Under the pieces are notes generated by a model that saw only the letters and a program-made list of their open reading frames with translations, did no database searches and had not been told where the DNA came from. A stretch of DNA of 55,594 nt. Origin: CAMFKD01 sp964436955. Its GTDB lineage: Bacteria; Chlamydiota; Chlamydiia; Chlamydiales; JAJFMA01. Made by a program: the position numbers and the translations under genes. Positions 1-9,343 of this stretch are shown here, piece after piece. The stretch covers positions 1 through 55,594 of the forward strand of contig CAYTFC010000008.1 of the NCBI GenBank assembly GCA_964436955.1, written 5' to 3'. Each line of letters opens with the position of its first letter. Position 1 is the first letter of the stretch.

Positions 1-91
1 CTGAATTCAAATTCAATGACTTGTGCGGCAAGTTTTGGTAGCAATCAGGGTCTTAAGCATATTTCTAGCGGCGCGTGCGGCGGAAGGACTT

Positions 92-240
92 AAGGCCTGG
101 CGACGTCATTAATGGGGTGGCGCGGTCTGTCCCCAGACCGCGAGATCTAAAAGTCGGTGGCACAGACGTTAGCCCAATGGAGTTCAGATTCGGTGCCTGG
201 GGACAGGCACCGCCACCCAATCTACAGCGTCGCTAGGCTT
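92..240 (+). repeat. 149-bp dispersed repeat, copy A
   Basis: A 149-bp element whose reverse complement recurs at 18616-18764 with roughly 80% identity by eye and the same length. The ends are imperfect inverted repeats (AAGGCCTGGCGACG at the left, reverse complement of CGTCGCTAGGCTT at the right). Inside are two strong hairpins: CGCGGTCTG/CAGACCGCG around 121-145 and CGGTGCCTG/CAGGCACCG around 190-212. No coding capacity. It has the form of a MITE or REP-like element and lies just upstream of ispH. Confidence 0.8.
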
Positions 241-327
241 GTTATTATTTCCTAATATTTTTCCTCGAACTTTGACTAAAAAAGCCTCTCAACATATTAT
301 GGCAGCCAAAAATCGGAGACAACAACC

Positions 328-1257
328 TTGAAGCTATTACTATCCAAACCACGAGGCTTCTGCGCTGGCGTGGATCGTGCTATTGAAACAGTTGAAAAAG
401 CCATCAAACTTTGGGGCGCTCCTATCTATGTAAAGCATGAAATCGTCCATAACCGCTATGTTGTCGATGGTCTTCGTAGCAAAGGCGCTATCTTCGTTGA
501 AGATCTCGATGATGTTCCAGAGGGCGCTCGCGTTATTTACTCCGCCCATGGCATTTCACCTGCCGTGCGTGACCATGCGAAACGTCGCAATTTGATCGAA
601 ATCGATGCCACGTGCGGCCTTGTTACACGCGTGCACTCAGCTGTTAAACGCTTCGCCACTGCTGGTTACCAAATTATCCTCATTGGCCACCGCAATCACG
701 TGGAAATCGTAGGTACGGCTGGTGAAGCTCCTGATGTGACAACAATTGTCGAATGCCCGGCCGACGTAGAAAACCTAACCTTCACGCAAGAAGACAAGCT
801 CTTCTACATCACTCAGACAACCCTCAGCCTCGACGATGTAAAGCCCATTACAGATGTTCTTAAGGTAAAATATCCACAGATCGAAACCTTGCCTAGCTCC
901 AGCATCTGCTACGCCACCACCAACCGTCAAATGGCTCTACGAGAAATCGTTGATGAAACTGACCTTGTTTTAGTTGTCGGGGATCCCACAAGCTCCAACT
1001 CCAACCGCTTAGTCGAGGTGGCGAAACGACGTAACGTCGCGGCCTACCTTATCAATGATGACACCGAGATTCTGTCCGCTTGGATGGAAGGTGTCAAAAC
1101 CATCGGGCTTACAGCTGGCGCATCCACCCCCGAAGAGATTGTTCAATGCTGCATTAAAAGACTAGTTGAACTTGGCGTTCAGCAAGTTGAGGACGTCGTT
1201 TTCACCGTCGAAGATGTCATTTTTCAGCTACCGCGCCAGGTATTAGTTGAAGCCTGA
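328..1257 (+). CDS. ispH: 4-hydroxy-3-methylbut-2-enyl diphosphate reductase
   Basis: IspH (LytB) carries out the last step of the MEP isoprenoid pathway, reducing HMBPP to IPP and DMAPP with a [4Fe-4S] cluster in the cytosol. The 309-residue length is typical. The three cluster cysteines are visible: C12 in GFCAGVDRAI, C96 in DATCGLVTRVH and C194 in SSICYATTNRQ. The conserved histidines H41, H74 (AHGISP) and H124 (NHVEIVGT) are also present. The start is TTG at 328 with GGAG about 10 nt upstream; no better start is seen. C96 is followed by Gly where Pro is more usual (DATCPLV), a small deviation. It is monocistronic in appearance: the next gene has its own promoter-like sequence in the 76-nt gap. 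Confidence 0.96.
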   Translation: MKLLLSKPRGFCAGVDRAIETVEKAIKLWGAPIYVKHEIVHNRYVVDGLRSKGAIFVEDLDDVPEGARVIYSAHGISPAVRDHAKRRNLIEIDATCGLVTRVHSAVKRFATAGYQIILIGHRNHVEIVGTAGEAPDVTTIVECPADVENLTFTQEDKLFYITQTTLSLDDVKPITDVLKVKYPQIETLPSSSICYATTNRQMALREIVDETDLVLVVGDPTSSNSNRLVEVAKRRNVAAYLINDDTEILSAWMEGVKTIGLTAGASTPEEIVQCCIKRLVELGVQQVEDVVFTVEDVIFQLPRQVLVEA

Positions 1258-1276
1258 TTTTTACCGTGGGTTTTAG

Positions 1277-1305
1277 TTGCTGTCTAGTGGCTTTTTTGGT
1301 ATCAT
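1277..1305 (+). promoter_or_regulatory. sigma-70-type promoter of the dciA-gyrB-gyrA-tmk-holB operon
   Basis: TTGCTG at 1277-1282 and TATCAT at 1300-1305 are separated by 17 nt. This gives a predicted start of transcription near 1312, about 22 nt ahead of the GTG start at 1334. Seen by eye only. Confidence 0.5.
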
Positions 1306-1333
1306 TTCACTCTAAATCAGGATGTGAAAGCGA

Positions 1334-1672
1334 GTGAAAAAAAATCATCGTCGCACCCCTAAAGACTATGATGGAAGTCAGCTGACCACTCACCACCTAG
1401 GTAGTGTAGCAGCTGCAGTCTTACGCGATGTGGCATCCACTCTTCGTGAGCGCCCTGACCTTGTGTTATCAGCTTGGCCCAGAATCATTGGGCCCACGCT
1501 CTCCACAATGACAGAAGCGGTTTCCTTCATTAATGGCATAGTGCTGGTTAAGGTGAAAAACCAAACCTTGTTTAGTTTGCTGGGTCAGCGTGATAAGCCG
1601 AAAATCCTGAAAACATTACGGCAACAACTACCTAATACACTGATCCGCGATATTGTTTTTCGCATGAACTAG
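1334..1672 (+). CDS. DUF721/DciA-like protein (chlamydial CT191 type)
   Basis: A 112-residue DUF721 protein. The family includes DciA, the replicative helicase loader/operator of bacteria that lack DnaC. Visible features fit: an N-terminal basic stretch, then a core with WPRIIGPTLSTMTEAV followed by a beta segment (GIVLVKVKNQTLFSLL) and a C-terminal Leu-rich helix, matching the usual W-..-vG..ia.hT.p....g.L.v.v.s..w...L pattern. The start is GTG at 1334; no clear Shine-Dalgarno. It lies 30 nt ahead of gyrB, the place this family also holds in Chlamydia (CT191 next to gyrB). Assignment to the family is firm; a DciA role in helicase loading is inference from family and context. Confidence 0.8.
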   Translation: MKKNHRRTPKDYDGSQLTTHHLGSVAAAVLRDVASTLRERPDLVLSAWPRIIGPTLSTMTEAVSFINGIVLVKVKNQTLFSLLGQRDKPKILKTLRQQLPNTLIRDIVFRMN

Positions 1673-1702
1673 TTTTGCATCGTCTAGGAGGACGACTACC
1701 TT

Positions 1703-4174
1703 ATGGCTAAAGAATACGATGCCAGTTCCATTACCGTGCTCGAGGGCCTTCAGGCAGTTCGTGAACGTCCGGGTATGTACATTGGAGATACCAACGTAGC
1801 GGGATTGCACCAACTTGTCTACGAAGTTGTCGACAACTGTATCGATGAAGCTATGGGAGGCCATTGCTCGTCCATTTACGTGACTTTGAATACTGACGGT
1901 TCAATGTCTGTAGAAGACGATGGTCGAGGGATTCCAGTCGAGAAGCATGAAAAGGAATCGATTCGCCACGGACGCGATGTTTCAGCCCTTGAAGTTGTAA
2001 TGACCGTTTTGCATGCCGGCGGTAAGTTCGATAAGGACAGCTATAAAGTATCCGGCGGCCTTCACGGCGTTGGTGTTTCCTGCGTTTGCGCATTATCTAA
2101 ACGTCTCATTGCTGACGTGTATAAGCAGGGCACGCACTATCGCATGGAGTTTTCCCGCGGCAAGGTTTCTAAGCAGCTTGAAGTGATTGGCGAAAGCAAA
2201 AAACGCGGAACAAAAATCACTTTCTGGCCTGATGAACAGATCATGCAGGTCACCGAGTTCGACTATGACATTCTCACCAAAAGATTGCGTGAGCTGGCCT
2301 TCTTGAATCGCGGCATCAGCATTCATTTTCACGATGAGCGAAACGATGACAAGGAAGACGTCAATTTCCACTACATGGGCGGCCTTGTTTCATTCGTAGA
2401 ATATCTCAATGAAAATAAGGGGCCACTGTTTCCCAAACCTGTCTACTTTAGCGGCTCACGCCAAGGCGTCGATGGTCCAGTTGAATTTGAAGTGGCAATG
2501 CAGTGGAATGAGTCCTTTACGGAGAGCGTTCTTTCCTACGTCAACAATATTTCGACGCGTTACGGTGGAACCCACTTAACAGGCTTTTCCACGGCGCTGA
2601 CACGTGTGCTCAATCAGTACATTAAAGAAAATAACCTGCTGAAGAATGATAAGATTAGCATCAGCGGCGACGACATGCGCGAAGGTTTGACGGCGGTTAT
2701 TTCGGTGAAAGTACCGAACCCGCAATTCGAAGGCCAGACCAAACAAAAGCTCGGCAATAGCGATGTGGCCTCCATTGTGCAGCAAATCGTGGGTGAAGAG
2801 CTTACCATTTACCTTGGAGAGAATCCTGCAATCGCTCGCACAGTAGGCGATAAAGCCATTTTAGCCGCTCAAGCACGTGAAGCCGCCCGTAAAGCGCGTG
2901 AACTGACACTGCGAAAATCAGCTCTAGATAGCTCTCGCCTTCCCGGCAAGTTAACAGACTGCCAAGAGCGCGATCCTAAATTATGCGAACTCTTCATTGT
3001 CGAGGGTGACTCCGCCGGTGGTTCCGCAAAAATGGGCCGTGACAGACGTACACAGGCGATTTTGCCCATTCGTGGTAAAATCCTAAACGTCGAAAAAGCG
3101 CGCCTTGAAAAGGTTCTGCAAAACACCGAAGTGGGCACCATGATCGCCGCCTTTGGCTGTGGCATTGGGATTGATGGCTTTAAGCTAGAAAAGCTCCGCT
3201 ATCACAAAATTATTATTATGACGGATGCTGACGTCGACGGATCTCACATCCGTACACTGCTGCTCACATTCTTCTATCGTCATATGCTTGCGTTGGTGGA
3301 AAATAACTACGTCTACATTGCGCAACCTCCCTTGTATCGCGTATCACGCAAAAAGGCCTTTCGTTACATCCATTCTGAACGTGAGATGGATCAGTATCTC
3401 TTGGAGTTGGGGGCAAGTGACATCCACATGCGCCTTAAAGATCATACTGAAAACATGACTGGTGAAGATGCCAAAACTTTGATCACGCTGATTTTGGAAG
3501 TAGAATTCTTCATCGCTAAAGTCGAACGTAAGGGCATTCCTTTCCGTGAGTTTTTGGAAGCGCGTAATGAAGATGGCATCTATCCGCGGTTTCAAGTGCT
3601 TCTGGAGGAGACCTCCAAGTTTGTTTATTCTGAAGATGAGTTTGCGCAACATAAGCAGCAGCATGAAGATGAGCAACAGCGTCAGCATGAGCAAACGCTT
3701 GCCTCTATTCCGGCTGATGAAATCACCGATGAGATGCGTGTCTTAGGTCGTTTAAAGCAATTGCCATTTACTGAGTTGTATGAGTCGGGCGCATTAAGAG
3801 ACTTACGCGACAGATTGGCTAACTTCGGTTTCGACCTGCCCAACTACCTTATTGCAGACGGTGAGCTTGTCACGGTCACACAAGATGATGGTCGCGCAAC
3901 CCCTTACCATACGCTGAGAGACATTATCGATTTTCTACGTGAAAATGGACGTAAAGGCATCGAAATCCAACGCTATAAGGGCTTGGGTGAGATGAACGCC
4001 GATCAGTTGTGGGAAACGACAATGGATCCGTCCAAGCGCACATTAGTACGAGTGACTTTACCTGACATGATCGCCGCTGACCACATGTTCACCATGTTGA
4101 TGGGCGAAGACGTGCCTCCAAGGCGCGCATTTATCGAACAACACGCACTCGCAGTCAAGAACCTGGATATCTAG
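1703..4174 (+). CDS. gyrB: DNA gyrase subunit B
   Basis: ATPase subunit of DNA gyrase, which introduces negative supercoils with GyrA. At 823 residues it is the length of Gram-negative GyrB. The GHKL ATPase domain is at the N-terminus (RPGMYIGDT, VDNCIDEA, DDGRGIPVE, GGLHGVGVS), the transducer domain follows, then TOPRIM (EGDSAGGSAKMGRDRRTQAI near residues 435-455 and DADVDGSHIRTLLL near 510). An extra region rich in Glu, Gln and His (about 600-690) precedes the C-terminal QRYKGLGEMN motif, as in proteobacterial GyrB. The ATG at 1703 has a strong AGGAGGA Shine-Dalgarno at 1687-1693. The gene is second in the replication operon, 21 nt before gyrA. Confidence 0.96.
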   Translation: MAKEYDASSITVLEGLQAVRERPGMYIGDTNVAGLHQLVYEVVDNCIDEAMGGHCSSIYVTLNTDGSMSVEDDGRGIPVEKHEKESIRHGRDVSALEVVMTVLHAGGKFDKDSYKVSGGLHGVGVSCVCALSKRLIADVYKQGTHYRMEFSRGKVSKQLEVIGESKKRGTKITFWPDEQIMQVTEFDYDILTKRLRELAFLNRGISIHFHDERNDDKEDVNFHYMGGLVSFVEYLNENKGPLFPKPVYFSGSRQGVDGPVEFEVAMQWNESFTESVLSYVNNISTRYGGTHLTGFSTALTRVLNQYIKENNLLKNDKISISGDDMREGLTAVISVKVPNPQFEGQTKQKLGNSDVASIVQQIVGEELTIYLGENPAIARTVGDKAILAAQAREAARKARELTLRKSALDSSRLPGKLTDCQERDPKLCELFIVEGDSAGGSAKMGRDRRTQAILPIRGKILNVEKARLEKVLQNTEVGTMIAAFGCGIGIDGFKLEKLRYHKIIIMTDADVDGSHIRTLLLTFFYRHMLALVENNYVYIAQPPLYRVSRKKAFRYIHSEREMDQYLLELGASDIHMRLKDHTENMTGEDAKTLITLILEVEFFIAKVERKGIPFREFLEARNEDGIYPRFQVLLEETSKFVYSEDEFAQHKQQHEDEQQRQHEQTLASIPADEITDEMRVLGRLKQLPFTELYESGALRDLRDRLANFGFDLPNYLIADGELVTVTQDDGRATPYHTLRDIIDFLRENGRKGIEIQRYKGLGEMNADQLWETTMDPSKRTLVRVTLPDMIAADHMFTMLMGEDVPPRRAFIEQHALAVKNLDI

Positions 4175-4195
4175 AGATAGGGAAAAGAGGACATT

Positions 4196-6766
4196 ATGGC
4201 GGAAAACACCGGAGAAGTCATCATCCTACGTAATGTAGAAGACGAGATGAAGGAGAGTTATCTCCGTTATTCGATGTCTGTGATTATTTCTCGCGCATTA
4301 CCTGACGCACGAGACGGGCTAAAACCATCCCAACGCCGTATTTTATATGCGATGCGTCAGTTGAATCTGTCCCCAGGCGGCAAGCACCGTAAATGTGCGA
4401 AGATCGCCGGTGACACATCCGGTGACTACCATCCGCACGGTGAACAGGTCATTTACCCAACACTTGTGCGTATGGCACAAGATTGGATGATGCGTTACAA
4501 GCTGATCGATGGGCAAGGTAACTTTGGATCGGTCGACGGAGACCCTCCAGCCGCGATGCGTTACACGGAAGCGCGTCTTACTCAGGCCGCCGTTCAGTTG
4601 ATGGACGACCTCGATAAAGACACCGTCGATATGATCTCCAACTATGACGAAACCAAAAAAGAACCAACGGTTTTCCCTGCAAAGTTTCCCAACCTACTAT
4701 GTAACGGCTCTTCTGGTATCGCCGTCGGTATGGCCACGAACATCCCTCCACATAACTTGGATGAACTTGTTAATGCCACGCTTTTAGTGCTGCAGAACCC
4801 AGCCACTACCATTGATGACATCATGCAAGTGATGCCCGCCCCCGACTTTCCTACCGGCGGCGCTATTTGCGGTTATCGCGGAGTTAAAGAAGCCTTCCAT
4901 ACCGGACGCGGACGCATCATTCTGCGAGGAATTATCCGCATAGAAGAATTCAAAGATGGCGACCGTCAGAAGCTTGTCGTTGATGAAATCCCTTATAACG
5001 TGAACAAATCGCGTTTGATTGAAACGATCGCTGATCTTATCAATGAAAAGACCATTGTAGGCATCGCCGATCTGCGCGATGAATCCGACAAAGACGGATT
5101 ACGTTTGGTTATGGACCTTAAAAAGGGAGTCATTCCCGAGGTCATCATCAACCAATTGTACAAGTACAGTGATCTGCAAGTGACCTTTGGCTGTATCATG
5201 CTGGCGCTCGACAATGGCCGCCCACGCATTATGAACATCCATCGCATGATCGCCGTTTGGGTAGAGCACCGTATTGACGTCATTCGTCGCCGCACACGTT
5301 TTGAACTGACTAAGGCCGAAGCGCGCGCACACGTTCTGGAAGGTTACCTTATAGCCATTGACCACATGGACGAAGTGGTTCGTGTCATTCGTGCTAGCGA
5401 TGACCGCGACGGTGCAAGGAACGAGTTGATCAGCCGTTTTGAGTTTACCGAACGCCAAGCCAACGCTGTTTTGGAACTGAAGCTTTATCAGCTGACAGGC
5501 CTAGAACGTGACAAGATCCAGGGCGAATATGACGAACTCTTGAAGAAAATCCAGTATCTACTCGCAGTATTGGCTAGTGAAGCCATGGTCCGTGACATTA
5601 TTAGAGAAGAGCTCTTAGAGGTTCAAGCCAAACAAAAATCACCTCGCCGCACACAGATCATTCCCGCCGAAGGCGACGTGGACACCGAAGACCTCATACC
5701 TAACGACACCGTCATTATCACGATCTCTGAAGACGACTACATCAAACGCATGGCGTTAGATACGTTTAAGGAGCAGCGTCGAGGCGGTCAGGGCGTTACT
5801 GGCATTGAATTGAAGAAAGAAAAAAATGATGCGTTGAAGGGACTTTATATAGCCAACAACCACGACTTCTTGCTTATTTTCACCAATCTTGGCCGCGTCT
5901 ATTGGCTGAAAGTATGGCAGATCCCAGAAGCCAGTCGCCGTTCCAAAGGTAAGGCTCTCATTAACCTGCTTGAAGACCTACGGCCAGACGAACGTATTGC
6001 TACGATTCAGCGTGTGTCAACCTTAAAAGATGACGCTTGCATCGTGATGGCCACAGCTCGCGGTGTTGTGAAAAAGACGCAACTTCAAGAGTTTAGCAAT
6101 CCTCGCCGCAAAGGCATCTGGGCCTTAAATATCGATGAAGGCGATGAAGTGATTGCAGCCCGCGTGGTGCGCACGGATCAGCAAATTATGCTTTTCACTC
6201 GCAACGGCATGGCAGTACGCTTTGACCAAGCTAAGGTGCGCCCAATGGGACGCCTAGCACGTGGCGTGAAAGGAGTTACACTCCGCGACGCTGATGACCT
6301 TGTTGTTGGCCTTGAGACTGTCTATGGAAATGAAACACTCCTTATCGTTTGTGAGCACGGCTACGGCAAGCGTTCGCGTGTTGAGGATTTCCGTCAAACA
6401 AACCGTGGCGGTGTAGGCGTACGCTCCATTGTCACCAGCGATCGTAACGGAAAGGTAGTCACCGCAACTTGTGCTGCCGATGAAGACAGTATGGTGCTTA
6501 TGTCCGGTGGAGGACAAACCATTCGCTTCCGCGTTTGCGACCTACGAGTGCTTGGCCGAAACACGCAAGGCGTGCGAATTGTTAATCTCCGTGAAGATGA
6601 TAGCATTGTGGCAACCCAAAAGCTGGAAGGCGCGGCCGCAGCAGTGGATGATGATACTGAAATAACAGTAATTCCTAGCGCTGAGAGCGAAGAGGTCTTG
6701 GATCTCGAAGAAGAGGACCTAGACCTTGAGGAGGAAAATGAGTCCGCTGACGACTCCGAAACATAA
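4196..6766 (+). CDS. gyrA: DNA gyrase subunit A
   Basis: Breakage-reunion subunit of gyrase, 856 residues. The catalytic tyrosine is Y123 in AAMRYTEARLT, equivalent to E. coli Y122. A GyrA-box (QRRGGQG) near residue 525 marks the wrapping C-terminal beta-pinwheel and separates it from ParC. The tail is strongly acidic (many Glu/Asp, about 815-856), as in many GyrA proteins where it tunes supercoiling. In the quinolone region the sequence is HPHGEQVIYPTLV: the positions matching E. coli Ser83 and Asp87 are Gln and Pro. ATG at 4196 with GAGG upstream. Its last 29 nt overlap tmk, suggesting translational coupling. Confidence 0.95.
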   Translation: MAENTGEVIILRNVEDEMKESYLRYSMSVIISRALPDARDGLKPSQRRILYAMRQLNLSPGGKHRKCAKIAGDTSGDYHPHGEQVIYPTLVRMAQDWMMRYKLIDGQGNFGSVDGDPPAAMRYTEARLTQAAVQLMDDLDKDTVDMISNYDETKKEPTVFPAKFPNLLCNGSSGIAVGMATNIPPHNLDELVNATLLVLQNPATTIDDIMQVMPAPDFPTGGAICGYRGVKEAFHTGRGRIILRGIIRIEEFKDGDRQKLVVDEIPYNVNKSRLIETIADLINEKTIVGIADLRDESDKDGLRLVMDLKKGVIPEVIINQLYKYSDLQVTFGCIMLALDNGRPRIMNIHRMIAVWVEHRIDVIRRRTRFELTKAEARAHVLEGYLIAIDHMDEVVRVIRASDDRDGARNELISRFEFTERQANAVLELKLYQLTGLERDKIQGEYDELLKKIQYLLAVLASEAMVRDIIREELLEVQAKQKSPRRTQIIPAEGDVDTEDLIPNDTVIITISEDDYIKRMALDTFKEQRRGGQGVTGIELKKEKNDALKGLYIANNHDFLLIFTNLGRVYWLKVWQIPEASRRSKGKALINLLEDLRPDERIATIQRVSTLKDDACIVMATARGVVKKTQLQEFSNPRRKGIWALNIDEGDEVIAARVVRTDQQIMLFTRNGMAVRFDQAKVRPMGRLARGVKGVTLRDADDLVVGLETVYGNETLLIVCEHGYGKRSRVEDFRQTNRGGVGVRSIVTSDRNGKVVTATCAADEDSMVLMSGGGQTIRFRVCDLRVLGRNTQGVRIVNLREDDSIVATQKLEGAAAAVDDDTEITVIPSAESEEVLDLEEEDLDLEEENESADDSET

Positions 6767-7460
6767 ACGCGGCTTGCTGACAGCTACACAAAGCTGGCAT
6801 CCTCGCAAGAAGCGTTGGAACGGGCTCTTCGTCTCTTTTGAAGGAGGCGAAGGGGCCGGCAAGACATCGCTGATCACGCGGTTGGTGGAAGAGCTTTCAG
6901 CAGGTGGTCACAGTGTGGTGACCACGCGCGAGCCTGGCGGCACAGCCCTGGGTGAGCAAATTCGTCAGTGGCTTCTCAATCCGGATAAAGAAATTTCAAT
7001 AGGAGCTCGTGCCGAGCTCTGCCTATTTTTGGCAGCACGTGCTCAGCATATCGAGGAAGTGATTTTGCCAGCATTAGAGCAAGGTAAAATCATTCTTTGC
7101 GATCGATTTAATGACTCTACAGTAGCCTACCAGGGGTTTGGTCGCGGGTTAGGCGTTGATTATGTTCGACAGCTGTGCACGCATATTTGTGATGGAGTGA
7201 CTCCGGATGTCACATTTTACTTAGATGTTAACCCAAAAGTAGGTTTAGAACGCGCGTTGAAGAGCCATGCGGACCGCACCCTAGATCGCATTGAAAGTGA
7301 AGAACTCACCTTTCATGACCGCATTCGTCAAGCCTTTTTGCAGATGGCGCAGCGCGAACCCACGCGCTTTCAGGTAGTGGACGCTCATCAGAGCCCTGAA
7401 GATGTTTTTGTACAAGTGCTCAACAGCATAGAGCAGCGACTACATAAGCGTGGTCTGTAG
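6738..7460 (+). CDS. tmk: thymidylate kinase
   Basis: Phosphorylates dTMP to dTDP. The P-loop is FEGGEGAGKTSL, followed by TREPGGT (DR-E/lid-associated signature) and CDRFNDSTVAYQGFGRG with the Asp-Arg pair. The chosen start is ATG 6738, because GAGGAGG lies at 6728-6734, inside the acidic tail codons of gyrA. This gives 240 residues, with about 31 basic residues (KHKRGLL...PRKKRW) before the usual start of the fold. That extension is longer than in most Tmk proteins; a later start is possible but I see no supported one. The gene ends one base before holB. The position gyrA-tmk-holB is the chlamydial order. Confidence 0.93.
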   Translation: MSPLTTPKHKRGLLTATQSWHPRKKRWNGLFVSFEGGEGAGKTSLITRLVEELSAGGHSVVTTREPGGTALGEQIRQWLLNPDKEISIGARAELCLFLAARAQHIEEVILPALEQGKIILCDRFNDSTVAYQGFGRGLGVDYVRQLCTHICDGVTPDVTFYLDVNPKVGLERALKSHADRTLDRIESEELTFHDRIRQAFLQMAQREPTRFQVVDAHQSPEDVFVQVLNSIEQRLHKRGL

Positions 7461-8546
7461 ATGGATTTCAGCCATATTATCGGTAATCAGGAAATCAAAG
7501 ATGCGCTCAATCATATGGTTGCAACCGGACGCATAGGCCATTCCTTACTGTTTGCTGGATGTGACGGAATTGGCAAAAGTCTATTTGCCACGACTCTAGC
7601 AGCTAAAATGCTGGGAGGCAGCCCCGCTCAACTACAACGTATCGTAAATGGAACACACCCAGATCTGCATGTCTATCGTCCCGAAGGCAAGGTTGCCATG
7701 CATAGCATTGACAGTTTACGATCCTTTAGTGATGCTGTTTATATGCCGCCAACTGAAGCAGCATACAAAGTCTTTATTGTGCATGACGCGGATCGCATGC
7801 TGGGTACAAGCGCAAACGCTTTGCTTAAGACATTTGAAGAGCCAGCATCACGGACATTGATTATTTTGCTTTCAAGCTGCCCCCAGGCTCTTATATCGAC
7901 GGTCATCTCCCGTTGTCGCAAACTTTACTTTCGCCCTATTTCTGAAGAACTCATCGTTCAGGTTTTACAAGAAAAACATGCCTGCACTAATGCTCAAGTA
8001 ATTGCTGCGCAGGCCAATGGTTCGATGGGAAGGGCACTCGCGTTAATGGGGGAAGGAGCCAATGCCCAGCGCGATTTGGTATTAGATCTTCTAGCTCGAG
8101 GTAAGCTTAGTACCTATAAGCAGCTCTCAGAAGTCGTTACCGTGTTGCATGACTACTTTGAGAAGCTAAAGGAAGATCTTATACAATCCTGCACGCAAGA
8201 TATCGCTCCTGTAGGCTTTGAGGAACTTTCAGCGGTGCAGCGTGAAGGCATTCAAAAGGAAATCGATGGGGCCGTCACTTTACGCGTACGGGAACAAGTC
8301 GATGTTTTGCTAGAAGCTGTTTTAGGCTGGTTTCGCGATCTAGAGTTGCTTCATTGTGGAGGTAACCCTACATTGCTAGCGCATCGCGATAGACAAGCTG
8401 TGCTATCACAGCGGTTACAAAGTGGGGCTTTAAAGCCCGTGCCCCAGGTTCAAGAAGCAGTCGCTGAAGCTCGTTTAAATATTTCTCGTAGTAGCTCTAT
8501 TAAAAGTACGTTGGAAAGTTTGTTTCTTAAGCTGGGTCTGCTTTAA
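7461..8546 (+). CDS. holB: DNA polymerase III clamp-loader subunit delta prime
   Basis: An AAA+ clamp-loader protein of 361 residues. It has a P-loop-like FAGCDGIGKSLFATTLA, the HPDLH motif, a Walker B/DExx region in KVFIVHDADRM, LKTFEEPASRTLIILLSS (sensor 1 neighbourhood) and the SRC arginine-finger motif in STVISRCRKLYF. The HPDLH-to-SRC order is characteristic of delta prime rather than DnaX. The zinc-module cysteines seen in some homologues are not evident. ATG 7461 directly follows the tmk stop, so translation is probably coupled. Last gene of the replication operon; no clear hairpin terminator follows. Confidence 0.88.
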   Translation: MDFSHIIGNQEIKDALNHMVATGRIGHSLLFAGCDGIGKSLFATTLAAKMLGGSPAQLQRIVNGTHPDLHVYRPEGKVAMHSIDSLRSFSDAVYMPPTEAAYKVFIVHDADRMLGTSANALLKTFEEPASRTLIILLSSCPQALISTVISRCRKLYFRPISEELIVQVLQEKHACTNAQVIAAQANGSMGRALALMGEGANAQRDLVLDLLARGKLSTYKQLSEVVTVLHDYFEKLKEDLIQSCTQDIAPVGFEELSAVQREGIQKEIDGAVTLRVREQVDVLLEAVLGWFRDLELLHCGGNPTLLAHRDRQAVLSQRLQSGALKPVPQVQEAVAEARLNISRSSSIKSTLESLFLKLGLL

Positions 8547-8942
8547 ATATAATTCGTCAATGTTTCGATAATTTACTAATCATCATTTTCTTATTTAAGT
8601 TAATTTTTTCGTGCATTCTTTAGTGACGTTGCTCTATTTTGATGTTCTATAATTACTTCTTTGTTGCTGTCTGAGAATTTGTCTGAATCAAAAATGAATG
8701 GACTTATATTGGCTTCTAGCAATACACTTTAAGCTCATACTTGTACCCACATCTTTTTCTTGTGATAATTAAATAATTGGCTAACAGCAGTTTATGTAAA
8801 TAGCCATGGGTTGCGACCCAAGGTCGTCAAAAAAAAGAAATGTGTTGTGTGTGAACATACAGCGAATATCTGCTTAGGATGAGATATTCTTGGCACTATT
8901 CACCCTTTACGTCCTTTCTTCTAAGTCCTTTATGTCCTTTTC

Positions 8943-9078
8943 GTCCTTTACGTCCCTTGTCCTTTTGGTCCTTTATTAGTGCGAAAAGTTGGTGCTGTCA
9001 GCGCTGTCTAAAAATGGGCAACAATGTGACGAATTGAGTGATTCTGAAAGGACCAAAAGGACAAGGGACGTAAAGGAC
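8943..9078. repeat. perfect 32-bp inverted repeat built of GTCCTTT units
   Basis: The arms 8943-8974 and 9047-9078 are exact reverse complements over 32 bp and enclose 72 nt. The left arm continues a series of degenerate ~10-nt units (GTCCTTTAC, GTCCCTT, GTCCTTTTG) starting near 8905. A second hairpin of the same make-up, with GGGAC-based units, lies at 48324-48429 ahead of uvrA. Confidence 0.85.
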
Positions 9079-9298
9079 ACTTTTGCATATTTCTTGAAGG
9101 CGGCAAAAAATACAGGCACATAAAAATAATAGCATTGGGCACTGATTTGTACCGTTGCCAAACAGCATTGATGGATGTCCTGGAAGAAAACCGTTGGCTT
9201 GACTTTTCCCCCTAATCAAATCACGTCCTTTTTTTTCCTGCCTCTTAGATGTACAAGATCGAGAATTCTAGATATCTATTTATTACCAGCCTGATAGA

Positions 9299-9325
9299 TT
9301 GATAAATTGTATTTTTTGTTATAAT
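9299..9325 (+). promoter_or_regulatory. promoter of the ankyrin gene
   Basis: TTGATA (9299-9304) and a perfect TATAAT (9320-9325) with a short 15-nt spacer. An AAAGG ribosome site follows at 9334-9338, ahead of ATG 9344. Confidence 0.45.
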
Positions 9326-9343
9326 GAATAATAAAAGGTTATT

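Larger units (their letters stand above)
8547..9343. other. 797-bp AT-rich non-coding gap
   Basis: No credible gene on either strand. The gap holds a run of imperfect GTCCTTT-type units (about 8905-8975), a perfect 32-bp inverted repeat and the promoter of the ankyrin gene. Short frames on the minus strand around 8976-9219 run through the repeat and lack ribosome-binding sites. Confidence 0.7.

Noticed and set aside
8905..8975. CRISPR-like array of GTCCTTT units
   Set aside because: Units are about 10 nt, degenerate and contiguous, without spacers; they form an inverted repeat instead.
8976..9219. Two short minus-strand frames in the gap after holB
   Set aside because: They run through the inverted repeat, lack ribosome sites and resemble no protein.
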